Shown in pieces: positions 43,391-51,135 of a stretch of 64,000 bases of DNA (its first letter is position 1; each line of letters starts with the position of its first letter). This DNA comes from Arthrobacter sp. YN (lineage in GTDB: Bacteria; Actinomycetota; Actinomycetes; Actinomycetales; Micrococcaceae): assembly GCF_002224285.1 (NCBI RefSeq), contig NZ_CP022436.1, positions 248,001 through 312,000 on the forward strand. The letters are read 5' to 3'. Under the pieces are notes generated by a model that was given only the letters and a program-made list of their open reading frames with translations, ran no database searches and was not told where the DNA came from. A program made the position numbers and the translations under genes.

Positions 43391-45148
43391 CTAGAAGTCC
43401 GGGTGGCTGGCGGTTGCGTGGTATTTGCCGCCGTGGAATACCAGGGGGGCGCCGCCGTCGTAGTCGTATTTCTCCACTTCCCCCACATAGATGACGTGGT
43501 CGCCGGCGTCATGCCGTGAGACCGTGCGGCATTGGAAGGTGGCCACCGCGCCGTCCAGCAGCGGAACGCCGGCAATGCCCTCGGTGGTGTCCGTGCCGGC
43601 GAACTTGTCGATGGCGGGGGTGGCGAACTGGCGGGACAGGACGTGCTGGTCGCTGGCCAGGATGTTGATGGCGAAATGCGTGGCGTTCTCGAAGTCACCC
43701 AAGCTGGGCGAGCGTTTGCTGGGGCACCACAGCACCAAAGGAGGTTCCATGGAAACTGACGTGAACGAATTCGCGGTCATGCCCACCTTCCGGCCGTCGG
43801 CAGCAACAGTGGTCACCACGGTAACGCCTGTGGCGAATTGCCCCAACGCGCCCCTGAAATCACGGACGTCGAAAACCGAGGTGTCTTCCTCTTTGCGGGC
43901 CTGCATGAAGTCGGCTGCGGCAGTGGGATCGAACCACCACGGGTATGACGTCCGTGGATCATCGAAGCCTCCAACGATGCTGGCTGCCAGCGCCGGGTGT
44001 TCAGCGGCTTCGCTGAGGAGGGTTTTCTGGTGGTCCCTGCGAGGCTTGAGGAGGTCGTTGGTCCATTCAACCGCCCACTGGCCCCATCCACGCCAGAACT
44101 CATCGAACGTCCGCTCCATCCAGTGGCGGTCGAACGGCTGCTGGCCCCTGCGAACGATCGCATCGAGGTAATACTTTGCGGCCAGCGTCGCATTGTTTGA
44201 GCCTTGCCCGGTGAGGGGGTCGTTGAGGACCACAGCGTCGCCGAGCCCGAACACCAGCTTCCCGTTCCCGAGCTCCCCGACGGCGGACCTCACCGTTGGC
44301 GTGATACGGCCCAGAAGTGTGGCGCCGCTATCGGTCAGTTCCGCGTCGGCGAAGTTTCCGGCCTCGTGCGGGAAATGCTCGCGCAGGATTTCCAGCGAAC
44401 GGTCCAGCTGCTCTTGCGGGGTCCCGACGTCGGTCCACCGGTCCATGGGGCCGCCCACCACGCCTTCGAACACCATCATGCGGCACGGCCCGGAGACGGT
44501 CAGGCCCGGGAACGTAAAGAACTCGCCGACGCCGGGGGCCATGGACATGCGGATGGCGGCGCCGCTGCTGGAGGTGCTGCCCGGTGTCGCGTCGCCCGCG
44601 ACAGCACCGTCGTCGGCCGTGACGTAAGTGAGCGCCAGGACCCGCTGCGGCCGGTCGAAGGGCGACTTTGCCTTGTCGCGCGGGAAGATCTGGCCGATCT
44701 CGCCCTTGCCGGTGCTGACAATCACCAGCTCGTACTCGCGGGCGAGCTCTTCGAGCATGCGCGGAGTGACCTTCTCAATGCGGAAGTCGCCCCCGGCGGC
44801 CACGAACGTCTCGATCCAGAGTGCGCTCTTGATCCGTTGGTCGATGGAGCGGGCCGGCCCATCCAAGGGGGCCTCCCATTCGATGGGTTCTTCCGCTTCC
44901 ACACGCAGCCGGATGGAGGTGATGCCCGGGACGGAGCCGGACTCGTAGAATTCCGTGAGCGCTGTCCCCATCTGGGCTTCGGCGTCGAGGGCTGTGGAGA
45001 ACATGCACTGGCTGGACATGACTTTGCCGGTGCGGATCTGGGCCGCGGAGCGGTCGGACAGGAGCGTCACGGCGTAGCCGTCCCGCTGCAGGCCCAAAGC
45101 CAGCTGGGCACCGGATTCCCCGGCCCCGACGATTGCTATTTTTCGCAT
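43391..45148 (-). CDS. styA2B: Fused FAD monooxygenase / flavin reductase, StyA2B type
   Basis: 585 aa. Residues 1-410 are a group E monooxygenase: FAD site IAIVGAGESGAQLALGL (near 4-20), GKGEIGQ, GDAVVLNDPLTGQGSN. Residues 424-585 are a complete FMN/FAD reductase (SVFDVRDFRGALGQFATGVT, GMTANSFTSVSMEPPLVLWC, HDAGDHVIYVGEVEKYDYDG). This natural fusion is the StyA2B form described in Rhodococcus opacus 1CP. S45-x-Q47-x-M49 matches, as I recall it, the indole rather than the styrene monooxygenase fingerprint. It supplies reduced FAD to itself and probably to StyA1. Thirty bases after StyA1. Confidence 0.92.
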   Translation of the reverse strand: MRKIAIVGAGESGAQLALGLQRDGYAVTLLSDRSAAQIRTGKVMSSQCMFSTALDAEAQMGTALTEFYESGSVPGITSIRLRVEAEEPIEWEAPLDGPARSIDQRIKSALWIETFVAAGGDFRIEKVTPRMLEELAREYELVIVSTGKGEIGQIFPRDKAKSPFDRPQRVLALTYVTADDGAVAGDATPGSTSSSGAAIRMSMAPGVGEFFTFPGLTVSGPCRMMVFEGVVGGPMDRWTDVGTPQEQLDRSLEILREHFPHEAGNFADAELTDSGATLLGRITPTVRSAVGELGNGKLVFGLGDAVVLNDPLTGQGSNNATLAAKYYLDAIVRRGQQPFDRHWMERTFDEFWRGWGQWAVEWTNDLLKPRRDHQKTLLSEAAEHPALAASIVGGFDDPRTSYPWWFDPTAAADFMQARKEEDTSVFDVRDFRGALGQFATGVTVVTTVAADGRKVGMTANSFTSVSMEPPLVLWCPSKRSPSLGDFENATHFAINILASDQHVLSRQFATPAIDKFAGTDTTEGIAGVPLLDGAVATFQCRTVSRHDAGDHVIYVGEVEKYDYDGGAPLVFHGGKYHATASHPDF

Positions 45149-45178
45149 GGTTAAGTCCTTGCTGGCAGGGGTGTGCTA

Positions 45179-46417
45179 TTAAACCTTGGCGGCGGAGAGG
45201 CCGGCCAGGTAGTCGGCAGCTTTGTCCGGGTACATGAACCAGTCCTGGAATTCCGGAGGGTGGTTGAAGCCGTTGGCAAAGCGGTGGGCAATGGCCGGCT
45301 CGCTGTTCGCGGCGCCCAGGAGTTCAAGGACGTGGGGCGGCGGCGGGGCCAGGAGGGCATTTGTCCAGTGTGCAACGTGCTGGGCGTAATCCCAATAGCG
45401 CTCGAACGTGGCCTGCATGAACTCTGCGTCGTAGGCTCCAATGTCCTGCCGGATGATGCTGTCCAGGTACGACGCCGCGCATTTGCTCGCGTTGTTGGAC
45501 CCCTGTCCGGTGATGGGATCGTTCAACACCACGACGTCGGCCAGGCCGAGTACCTGCCGGCCGCTCGGCAGCGTGGCAATCGGGTGGCGGACGGTGGGCG
45601 CGAAGCGGCCTTGGAGAACGCCATGGGGATCGGTGAGTTCCACGTCGGTGGCCCGTTCGGCTTCCCACGGCAGGAACGTCTGCAGGATGCTTTTGGAGTT
45701 CTCCAGGTGCTCCTCAGGAGAGAGGCCTTTCCACGTGTCCATCGGGCCGCCCGGAACGCCTTCGAAGACCATGATTTCGCAGGGGCCGGTGGTGGTGAGG
45801 GCGGGGAAGACGAAGTACTCGCCAACTCCGGGGATGAGGTTGAACGAGACTGCCGAGTACTCTTCGCGGGGCTTCAAGCCCTTCACGTAGGTCAAGGCAA
45901 GGGCGCGCTGCGGGGCGTCGTAGGTGCTGCGTTCGGCGTCGCGGGTGAAGAGTTGCGCGATCTCGCCTTTACCGGCTGCCACGATCACCAGGTCCGAATT
46001 CTGCGTGTACTTTTCCAGCTCAGCTACGCCTGCGTCTTCGAAGACCAGCTCGCCGCCCCGCGCGGTGAACTCCTCCATGAACTTGGGAAACTTCACGCGC
46101 TGATCGATGGACTTGGCGTGGTCGTCCAGGCGGGAGGCCCAGCTGATGGCCTTCTCGCCCGGCACTTCGGGGTGGGGAATGGTGAAGGAGATGCCGTCCA
46201 CAGTTGGCGCGTCCGGCCAGAAATCGAGCCCCAAGGACCGCTCGTGTTCCAGTGCGTTGTGGAAGATGCACTGGCTGGAGGCTACCTTTCCTTCCTGGAT
46301 CTCCTGCGGTGTGCGGTTCGAGATCGTGGTGACCTGGAATCCGGCGTCCAGCAGGCCGATGCCCAGCTGCAGTCCGGACTGGCCGGCGCCGACGATGGTG
46401 ATGTGGCGTTGCGTCAT
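45179..46417 (-). CDS. styA1: FAD-dependent styrene/indole monooxygenase subunit, StyA1 type
   Basis: 412 aa, the length of a stand-alone group E oxygenase, with no reductase domain. FAD motif ITIVGAGQSGLQLGIGL, then VASSQCIFHNALEHERSLG, AAGKGEIAQ and LADVVVLNDPITGQGSNNAS. It inserts one oxygen atom across an aromatic vinyl or indole C2-C3 bond using reduced FAD that must come from StyA2B. S47-x-Q49-x-I51 is close to the indole-type fingerprint. It and StyA2B are distant paralogues. Confidence 0.92.
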   Translation of the reverse strand: MTQRHITIVGAGQSGLQLGIGLLDAGFQVTTISNRTPQEIQEGKVASSQCIFHNALEHERSLGLDFWPDAPTVDGISFTIPHPEVPGEKAISWASRLDDHAKSIDQRVKFPKFMEEFTARGGELVFEDAGVAELEKYTQNSDLVIVAAGKGEIAQLFTRDAERSTYDAPQRALALTYVKGLKPREEYSAVSFNLIPGVGEYFVFPALTTTGPCEIMVFEGVPGGPMDTWKGLSPEEHLENSKSILQTFLPWEAERATDVELTDPHGVLQGRFAPTVRHPIATLPSGRQVLGLADVVVLNDPITGQGSNNASKCAASYLDSIIRQDIGAYDAEFMQATFERYWDYAQHVAHWTNALLAPPPPHVLELLGAANSEPAIAHRFANGFNHPPEFQDWFMYPDKAADYLAGLSAAKV

Positions 46418-46469
46418 GGTGTTGCCCTTTTCTCTTGGTCTGTTTGGAGTGTGGGTCTGCTGCGGGTTG

Positions 46470-47258
46470 TCAGTTGGCGGCGAGCAAGGGGATGGTTTCT
46501 TCGGCGCGTTCAGGTCCCAACGCGGAGTAGCCGCCGTCGACGGCCCAATCGGCGCCGGTCACGAAGCTGGCTTGGTCGCTGGCGAGGAACGCGACGACGT
46601 CACCCACCTCGTGCGGGCGGCCGACGCGCTTGAGTGCGTGGAACGGTGCCGCCACGGAGTCTGTCTTCTCCAGATTCCCGTTGCTGAGGGAGTCCATGAT
46701 GTTGCTCCACACCCAGCCCGGGCTGACCGAGTTGACCCGGATCCCATCCGATGCGAAGTCCACTGCCATGCTGCGGGTCACCTGCACCAAAGCAGCCTTG
46801 CTGGCGGGGTACAACCAACGGCCCGTTTGGGCCACCGAGCTGGAAATGGAGGTGAAGTTAATGATGGCGCCGTGCCCCGAAGCCTTGAGGTAGGGGCGGG
46901 CTGCGTTGCTCGCCACTACGGCGCTGACGAGGTTGACGTTCAGTGCGTCGAGCCAGTCGGCGCGGCCGGATGCGGCTCCGTCGTCCTTGTAGGTACAGGC
47001 GAGGTTCACCAGGATGTCGAGGCTGCCGTGCCGGGCTGCGGTCCCGCTGACAAGCTGGTTCACGGCGTCATCATCCGTGATGTCAGCGTGGGAGTAGGTG
47101 ATCCCCTCGCCCAACCCGGCGGTGAGCGACGCGCCGTCGGGGTCTATGTCCGCCACCACCACCGTGGCTCCGGCGTCCCGCAAAGCGGTGACCACGCCCT
47201 GGCCCACTTTGGTGACTCCACCTGTGACGATCGCTGTCCTGCCTTTGAGTGCTGACAT
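46470..47258 (-). CDS. Short-chain dehydrogenase, candidate IifB-like step
   Basis: 262 aa from ATG 47258. Cofactor motif TGGVTKVGQG, acidic NAD-selecting DIDPDG after beta-2, Ser in INFTSISSS, Tyr-x3-Lys YPASK, ending ADWAVDGGYSA. In characterised indole clusters an SDR oxidises the hydrated indole epoxide to dioxindole (3-hydroxyindolin-2-one), which I take as the likely role. Its promoter is the 47304-47382 repeat copy. Confidence 0.88.
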   Translation of the reverse strand: MSALKGRTAIVTGGVTKVGQGVVTALRDAGATVVVADIDPDGASLTAGLGEGITYSHADITDDDAVNQLVSGTAARHGSLDILVNLACTYKDDGAASGRADWLDALNVNLVSAVVASNAARPYLKASGHGAIINFTSISSSVAQTGRWLYPASKAALVQVTRSMAVDFASDGIRVNSVSPGWVWSNIMDSLSNGNLEKTDSVAAPFHALKRVGRPHEVGDVVAFLASDQASFVTGADWAVDGGYSALGPERAEETIPLLAAN

Positions 47259-47303
47259 GTGCCGAACCCTTTCCCGCGATGATGATGTTACGGATATATG
47301 ACG

Positions 47304-47382
47304 TGCGTCATATTTGCCCTGCAAGCGACTCCAGGCAGTCGCTGTCGTTCGGAATATCCACGGGGCGCGAGGATTATCCGAA
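47304..47382 (-). promoter_or_regulatory. Duplicated 79-bp promoter/operator unit, copy A (before the SDR operon)
   Basis: 63 of 79 bases match copy B at 47575-47653, with no gaps. It contains a near-palindrome TTCGGAATATCC (47348-47359) / GGATTATCCGAA (47371-47382) and, on the minus strand, TATGACGCA near the downstream end as a possible -10. It ends 45 bases before the SDR start. Likely AraC-regulator target. Confidence 0.75.
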
Positions 47383-47532
47383 TTACGCAGGGTCCTCCTC
47401 TTCTTCGTGCCAGCCAACCCAGGCCGCGGAAGTGAGGCGGGTTTCCCTGGCCTGAAGCTCCGCCGCCCAGAGTTCGAAGTGACCCTGATCCCATTCATCT
47501 CGACGGTCATGTACGAGCTTGATGTTCTTCAC
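47383..47532 (-). CDS. 49-aa acidic small protein between duplicated promoters
   Basis: GTG 47532 behind GAGGTGAGG at good spacing. The product begins MKNIKLVHDRRDEWDQGHFE, continues LWAAELQARETRLTSAAWVG and ends WHEEEEDPA. It is small, helical, Trp-rich and has an acidic tail, without a signal peptide or membrane segment. I recognise no family. It is first in the indole-type operon, has its own promoter unit (copy B) 42 bases upstream, and its stop abuts copy A. A role in the oxygenase pathway or its regulation is inferred only from position. Confidence 0.65.
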   Translation of the reverse strand: MKNIKLVHDRRDEWDQGHFELWAAELQARETRLTSAAWVGWHEEEEDPA

Positions 47533-47574
47533 TGGTCCTCACCTCGCTTCCGTCACTGTTATGGTTCTGTGAGC

Positions 47575-47653
47575 TGCGTCATACTTGTCTTAAAAGCGAC
47601 TCTAGACAGCCGCTGCACTCCGGAATATCCACTTGGCGCGGGGATCATCCGAA
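47575..47653 (-). promoter_or_regulatory. Duplicated 79-bp promoter/operator unit, copy B (before the 49-aa gene)
   Basis: Same unit as 47304-47382, keeping CCGGAATATCC and GGATCATCCGAA half-sites, GCGACTC and TATGACGCA (minus strand). It lies in the divergent region with the AraC gene that starts at 47702, so it may serve both directions. Confidence 0.75.
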
Positions 47654-47701
47654 AAGCGAAAAGACCCTGTGTAGTGGGAAAACCGGTGAAGTAGGTGGCG
47701 G

Positions 47702-48670
47702 ATGGTGAGGATTCTTCCTCGGGACGTTCTGCGGGGGCGGCCGACTGTGGCCACCACCGACGTGGACCAAGCACACGCCAAAATTGCTGAGCTGTTTTGC
47801 AGTCACGAGCTGGCGCCGCGGACGCGCCAGTCCTCTGTGGATATGAAGCTCCGCTCCCTCCACCGCGGTGATGTGGGAATCGAGTTCCTGGACTACGGCG
47901 CGGACGTTCGGATTGAGCCGGAGGGCCTCCAGGATTTCCACTTGGTGCAGATCCCGTTGGCGGGGCACGCGTCCATGAAGGTGGGTGCGAGCACTGTGGA
48001 GTCGAGTCCGGCAATGGCCACTGTTCCTCCGCTGGACAGGCCCTTCTCCATGAGCTGGGACAGCGGCAGCCCGCACCTCATTGTGTACGTGCGGCGGGCA
48101 GCATTGGAGCGGGTGGCATGGCAGCTCAACGGCGCGGCACCTGGTGAGCTGGGCTACGGTATGGACCTTTCAGGTGGCGCCGGGCGCGCGTTCCTGAGGG
48201 CCGTCGTCGAACTTCATGACGACATGATCAGCCAGCCGCAGTCCGCGGCTCCCGCCTTTGTGCAGGGATTGTTGGCGGACAGCATGATCTCGCGCTTGCT
48301 GATGGCGATGGAGTCGCCCGGTGTGGCGGCCCGGGACGCGGCTTCGGAGGGCCGGCTGGTCCGCGAATGCCGCGAACTGTTGGAAAAGCACGCTTTCGAA
48401 GAACTCACTGTCCCTGACATCGCCGAGTGCCTGGGTGTTTCGGTCCGCACGCTGCAAACTGCCTTGCGTGCGGAAACCGGTGCGACGCCGTCTGAGTTAT
48501 TGCGCAATATCAGGCTGGATCGGGCCCGGGAGATGCTGCTGGAAGCGAGCCCGCGGGAGCAGAGTGTCACGGCCGTCGCTGAGTTGTGTGGTTTCACTCA
48601 CCAAGGGCGCTTCTCTGCCCTCTACGTGAAGGCCTTCGGCGAATTACCAAGCGAGAGCTTGCGCCGCTAG
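47702..48670 (+). CDS. AraC-family transcriptional regulator
   Basis: 322 aa. N-terminal cupin-like sensing domain of the AraC_binding_2 kind (LQDFHLVQIPLAGHASMKVG; FSMSWDSGSPHLIVYV) and C-terminal double HTH (VPDIAECLGVSVRTLQTALR; VTAVAELCGFTHQGRFSALY). Such regulators (for example those of indole iif clusters) activate aromatic catabolic genes when the substrate binds. It is divergent from the indole-type operon; the two promoter copies are likely targets. ATG 47702 has AGGTGG before it. Confidence 0.92.
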   Translation: MVRILPRDVLRGRPTVATTDVDQAHAKIAELFCSHELAPRTRQSSVDMKLRSLHRGDVGIEFLDYGADVRIEPEGLQDFHLVQIPLAGHASMKVGASTVESSPAMATVPPLDRPFSMSWDSGSPHLIVYVRRAALERVAWQLNGAAPGELGYGMDLSGGAGRAFLRAVVELHDDMISQPQSAAPAFVQGLLADSMISRLLMAMESPGVAARDAASEGRLVRECRELLEKHAFEELTVPDIAECLGVSVRTLQTALRAETGATPSELLRNIRLDRAREMLLEASPREQSVTAVAELCGFTHQGRFSALYVKAFGELPSESLRR

Positions 48671-48684
48671 GCAGGAGGCGGAGA

Positions 48685-49304
48685 CTACTCTGAATCGCGC
48701 AGAATGCGGGGCAGGAATCCCAATTGATCCAATTCCCGAACCAGAAGTGGCGTTAGTTCACTCGGGGCCAGCCGAAGCCGGTAGGATCTCTTCCCCTTGG
48801 CGATCGGTTCAATGACGCCTCGGTCCAGGAGCTTTCGAATGTCTTGACTTCGTGTCGCAGCTGAACCTGTGAATGCTGAACTAAGGTCTGCGGCCTTCAC
48901 GTCAACTTTGCGCGCGATGATGGTCAAAGCCAGGGCTTCGTCCGCCGTGAAGCGCGACGAGGCGAGGCCTCTTGCGATTGCGGGAACCAACAGGCCTTCC
49001 GTAACGAAGTCCTTGTCACCGAGTTTCGCCAACCTTCTGAGGTCTGTCAGTAGTCCTTCGAGGACATACGTCGACCAGCGAATCAGGGACTCGGGTTCGA
49101 GGGAATCGGCGTCTTCGAGTCGTTCGTAGTAGAGGGCGCGGTTCTCCCCAAATACGGCCGTTGGGTTCAGCGCGTTCGCAACTGTGTGAAGACCTCGGGA
49201 GCGGTGGTTCCTTCACCTAAATCTGCGTGAACCCGTTCAAGGTCGATGATGGCTTTCGCCAGTGGAGAGCTAAAGGGGAACTCGGGAAAATCGAGTGGGT
49301 TCAC
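48685..49304 (-). pseudogene. Fic-family protein gene with its catalytic core deleted
   Basis: The 5' piece (GTG 49304 to stop 49167) reads NPLDFPEFPFSSPLAKAIID then LERVHADLGEGTTAPEVF, the usual Fic_N region. The 3' piece, in another frame from about 49174, reads LNPTAVFGENRALYYERLED, then WSTYVLEGLLTDLRRLAKLG and a winged-helix C-terminus (SSAFTGSAATRSQDIRKLLD) ending at 48685. The central Fic core with the HPFxDGN motif, normally some 200 residues, is missing, and the junction is out of frame. Nothing catalytic remains. Confidence 0.8.
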
Positions 49305-49440
49305 GGGGAGAATGTTCCAGAGAGGTTTCCAACAATTAAGAGCATGGCCCGACTATTCCCTAGAAATCAGTGATTTCGCTAGACCCGGCCCGTGCAGGAA
49401 TTAAATTATCCGAGTCCAACAATTAAGGCGCCTGTGCCAG

Positions 49441-50142
49441 CTACGCCTCCAGCACGTACGTCTTCAGGTCGTCCAGTGTCTGCTGCATGTGGGCATCCAT
49501 GGCCAGGCGTGACTCGTTGGGATTCCGTGACTCCAAGGCCTTGGCGATCTTCCGGTGGTGTCCGATGGCGTGTTCCTGGATCTCCGGGAAAGCCGATGTT
49601 TCGGTGCGGCGCGCTTCGAGGACCCGGTGCAGCGGTTCAAAGAGCACAGCCACAAACACATTGCCGGAGGCGTGAAGAATGACGTCGTGAAAGGCGAGAT
49701 CGGCTTCCACGAAGGCCGCGAGATCGTTGACTTCGTGGGCGGCCTGCATCTTGTCGACGTGTTCGCTGAGTGCCGTGAGTTCGTCGTCGGAGATACGTTC
49801 GGCGGCGAGTTCGCAGGCGCCGGTTTCCAGCATACGGCGGAGCTCGATGAGCTGGATCGCGGCGGCCGCGTCCTTGGTTCCCTCAGATGCCGCGCGCAGT
49901 ACGGCTTCCAGCGATGCCCACTGATTCAGGGGATTGACGAACGTGCCGCGGCCGCGCTCGACGCTCAGAATCCGCTGCGCTTCGAGGGTCTTCATGGCCT
50001 CACGCACGGTCATTCGGCTCACCTCGTGCTTGGCGCTGAGCTCAAGCTCACCGGGGACCACTGTTCCGGGCGGAAATTCACCCGCGATGATGCGGTCCAG
50101 CAACTCATCAGCGACGACGCCGACCAGTGACTTGCGTGCCAT
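49441..50142 (-). CDS. GntR-family (FadR/FCD) regulator of the tetronate cluster
   Basis: 233 aa. Winged HTH (VVADELLDRIIAGEFPPGTV, HEVSRMTVREAMKTLEAQRI) and an FCD ligand domain whose metal-binding histidines appear in ADLAFHDVILHASGN and IGHHRKIAKAL. It probably represses the gene cluster at 51136 and itself: the same operator core TGTCTGACATCTTA occurs in its own promoter and in front of the kinase gene. The inducer is likely a sugar acid or its intermediate. Confidence 0.93.
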   Translation of the reverse strand: MARKSLVGVVADELLDRIIAGEFPPGTVVPGELELSAKHEVSRMTVREAMKTLEAQRILSVERGRGTFVNPLNQWASLEAVLRAASEGTKDAAAAIQLIELRRMLETGACELAAERISDDELTALSEHVDKMQAAHEVNDLAAFVEADLAFHDVILHASGNVFVAVLFEPLHRVLEARRTETSAFPEIQEHAIGHHRKIAKALESRNPNESRLAMDAHMQQTLDDLKTYVLEA

Positions 50143-50203
50143 GTATCCCCATTTCCTGTACTCCGGCCATCCTTCGTCCCGCGTCTTCCCGGGGCGGGAT
50201 GGT

Positions 50204-50218
50204 TGTCTGACATCTTAC
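50204..50218. promoter_or_regulatory. GntR operator, copy 1 (autoregulation)
   Basis: TGTCTGACATCTTAC, matching the core of the site at 51083-51105. It sits 62 bp upstream of the GntR gene start and overlaps the 3' end of the hydrolase gene. Confidence 0.7.
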
Positions 50219-51018
50219 GCTGGCGGTGGCCAGCTCGTTTCCCAAAATTCATGCAGCGCCTCGGCACATTCCTGCGGCTTCTCCCAGTGGACACTGTGGC
50301 CCGCGCCGGGAATGGCCTTCAGCTGACGCTGGGGGCTTTCGGCCACGAACGCGCGCATTTGCTCTATGGGCCGCACCCGGTCATCAGTTCCGGCGAGCAC
50401 CAGCAACGGCGCGTGGACGCGCCCGGGTACTGAAGGTTCGACGCCGGTCATGGCCGCCAAGGCGCTGGCGGACAGAACGGGGAAGGGGGCATTGAATCCG
50501 GTGCTGAGCCGCACCATGTCTGCTGCCGGCAACTCCCCGTACCAGGCGTTCATGAGCTTCGCGATGGTTCCGGAATCGAAAAACCCCTGGTCCAGCTGTG
50601 ACCTGAGCACCTCTTTGAAGCCTTGATTTTGCGGCACCGGTGCCATGCCCACCAGGGTCAGTGAGGCCACCAACTCGGGGCGGGCCGCCGCCAGCGTCAG
50701 CGAAACACTGCCACCCATCGAGTGCCCCACCACGTGCACGGGACCCTGGGTCTTGGCGTCAAGGGTGGCTGCTACCGAAGCAGCCGCCGAGTCCAAGGTC
50801 CATTCGAAATCCGACGGCAGGAAATCTCCCGGGTGGTAGCCGGGGAGGTCGAGAATCCAGACTTCGCGGCCGGCGTCGAGCAGTTTCTTCGCCAGTGGTT
50901 CCCAGTACACCGAGCCTGACGCCCAGCCGTGGATCAGGACGGCGGGCATCGGCTGACCTGCGGGAATGGCAGGCGTGAGGACGTCCACGAACGGGAGCGG
51001 AACCACGTTGTCAGCCAT
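50215..51018 (-). CDS. Alpha/beta hydrolase
   Basis: 267 aa from ATG 51018. Nucleophile elbow GHSMGG (VHVVGHSMGGSVSL), oxyanion HGWASG, acid in LAGTDDRV and His in GAGHSVHWEKP, a complete triad. No signal peptide. Might open a lactone or cleave an ester feeding the sugar-acid pathway; it is divergent from the kinase gene and shares its operator region. Confidence 0.9.
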   Translation of the reverse strand: MADNVVPLPFVDVLTPAIPAGQPMPAVLIHGWASGSVYWEPLAKKLLDAGREVWILDLPGYHPGDFLPSDFEWTLDSAAASVAATLDAKTQGPVHVVGHSMGGSVSLTLAAARPELVASLTLVGMAPVPQNQGFKEVLRSQLDQGFFDSGTIAKLMNAWYGELPAADMVRLSTGFNAPFPVLSASALAAMTGVEPSVPGRVHAPLLVLAGTDDRVRPIEQMRAFVAESPQRQLKAIPGAGHSVHWEKPQECAEALHEFWETSWPPPA

Positions 51019-51082
51019 GCCCCCAGCCTAGTGACGTGGAGCATCTTGCGCGGTGAGGAGCCGTGTGTCACACTAATTCAAA

Positions 51083-51105
51083 TGTTAGATGTCTGACATC
51101 TTACA
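51083..51105. promoter_or_regulatory. GntR operator, copy 2 (hydrolase/kinase divergent promoter)
   Basis: A 23-bp near-perfect palindrome, TGTTAGATGTC-T-GACATCTTACA (arms match 10 of 11), lying 31 bp before the kinase start and 65 bp before the hydrolase start. Confidence 0.8.
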
Positions 51106-51135
51106 TTCACTAAACCGCTACACAGATTTCCCACG

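Noticed and set aside
46107..47255. A 382-codon rightward frame opposite StyA1 and the SDR
   Set aside because: Antisense; the sense genes carry intact cofactor motifs.
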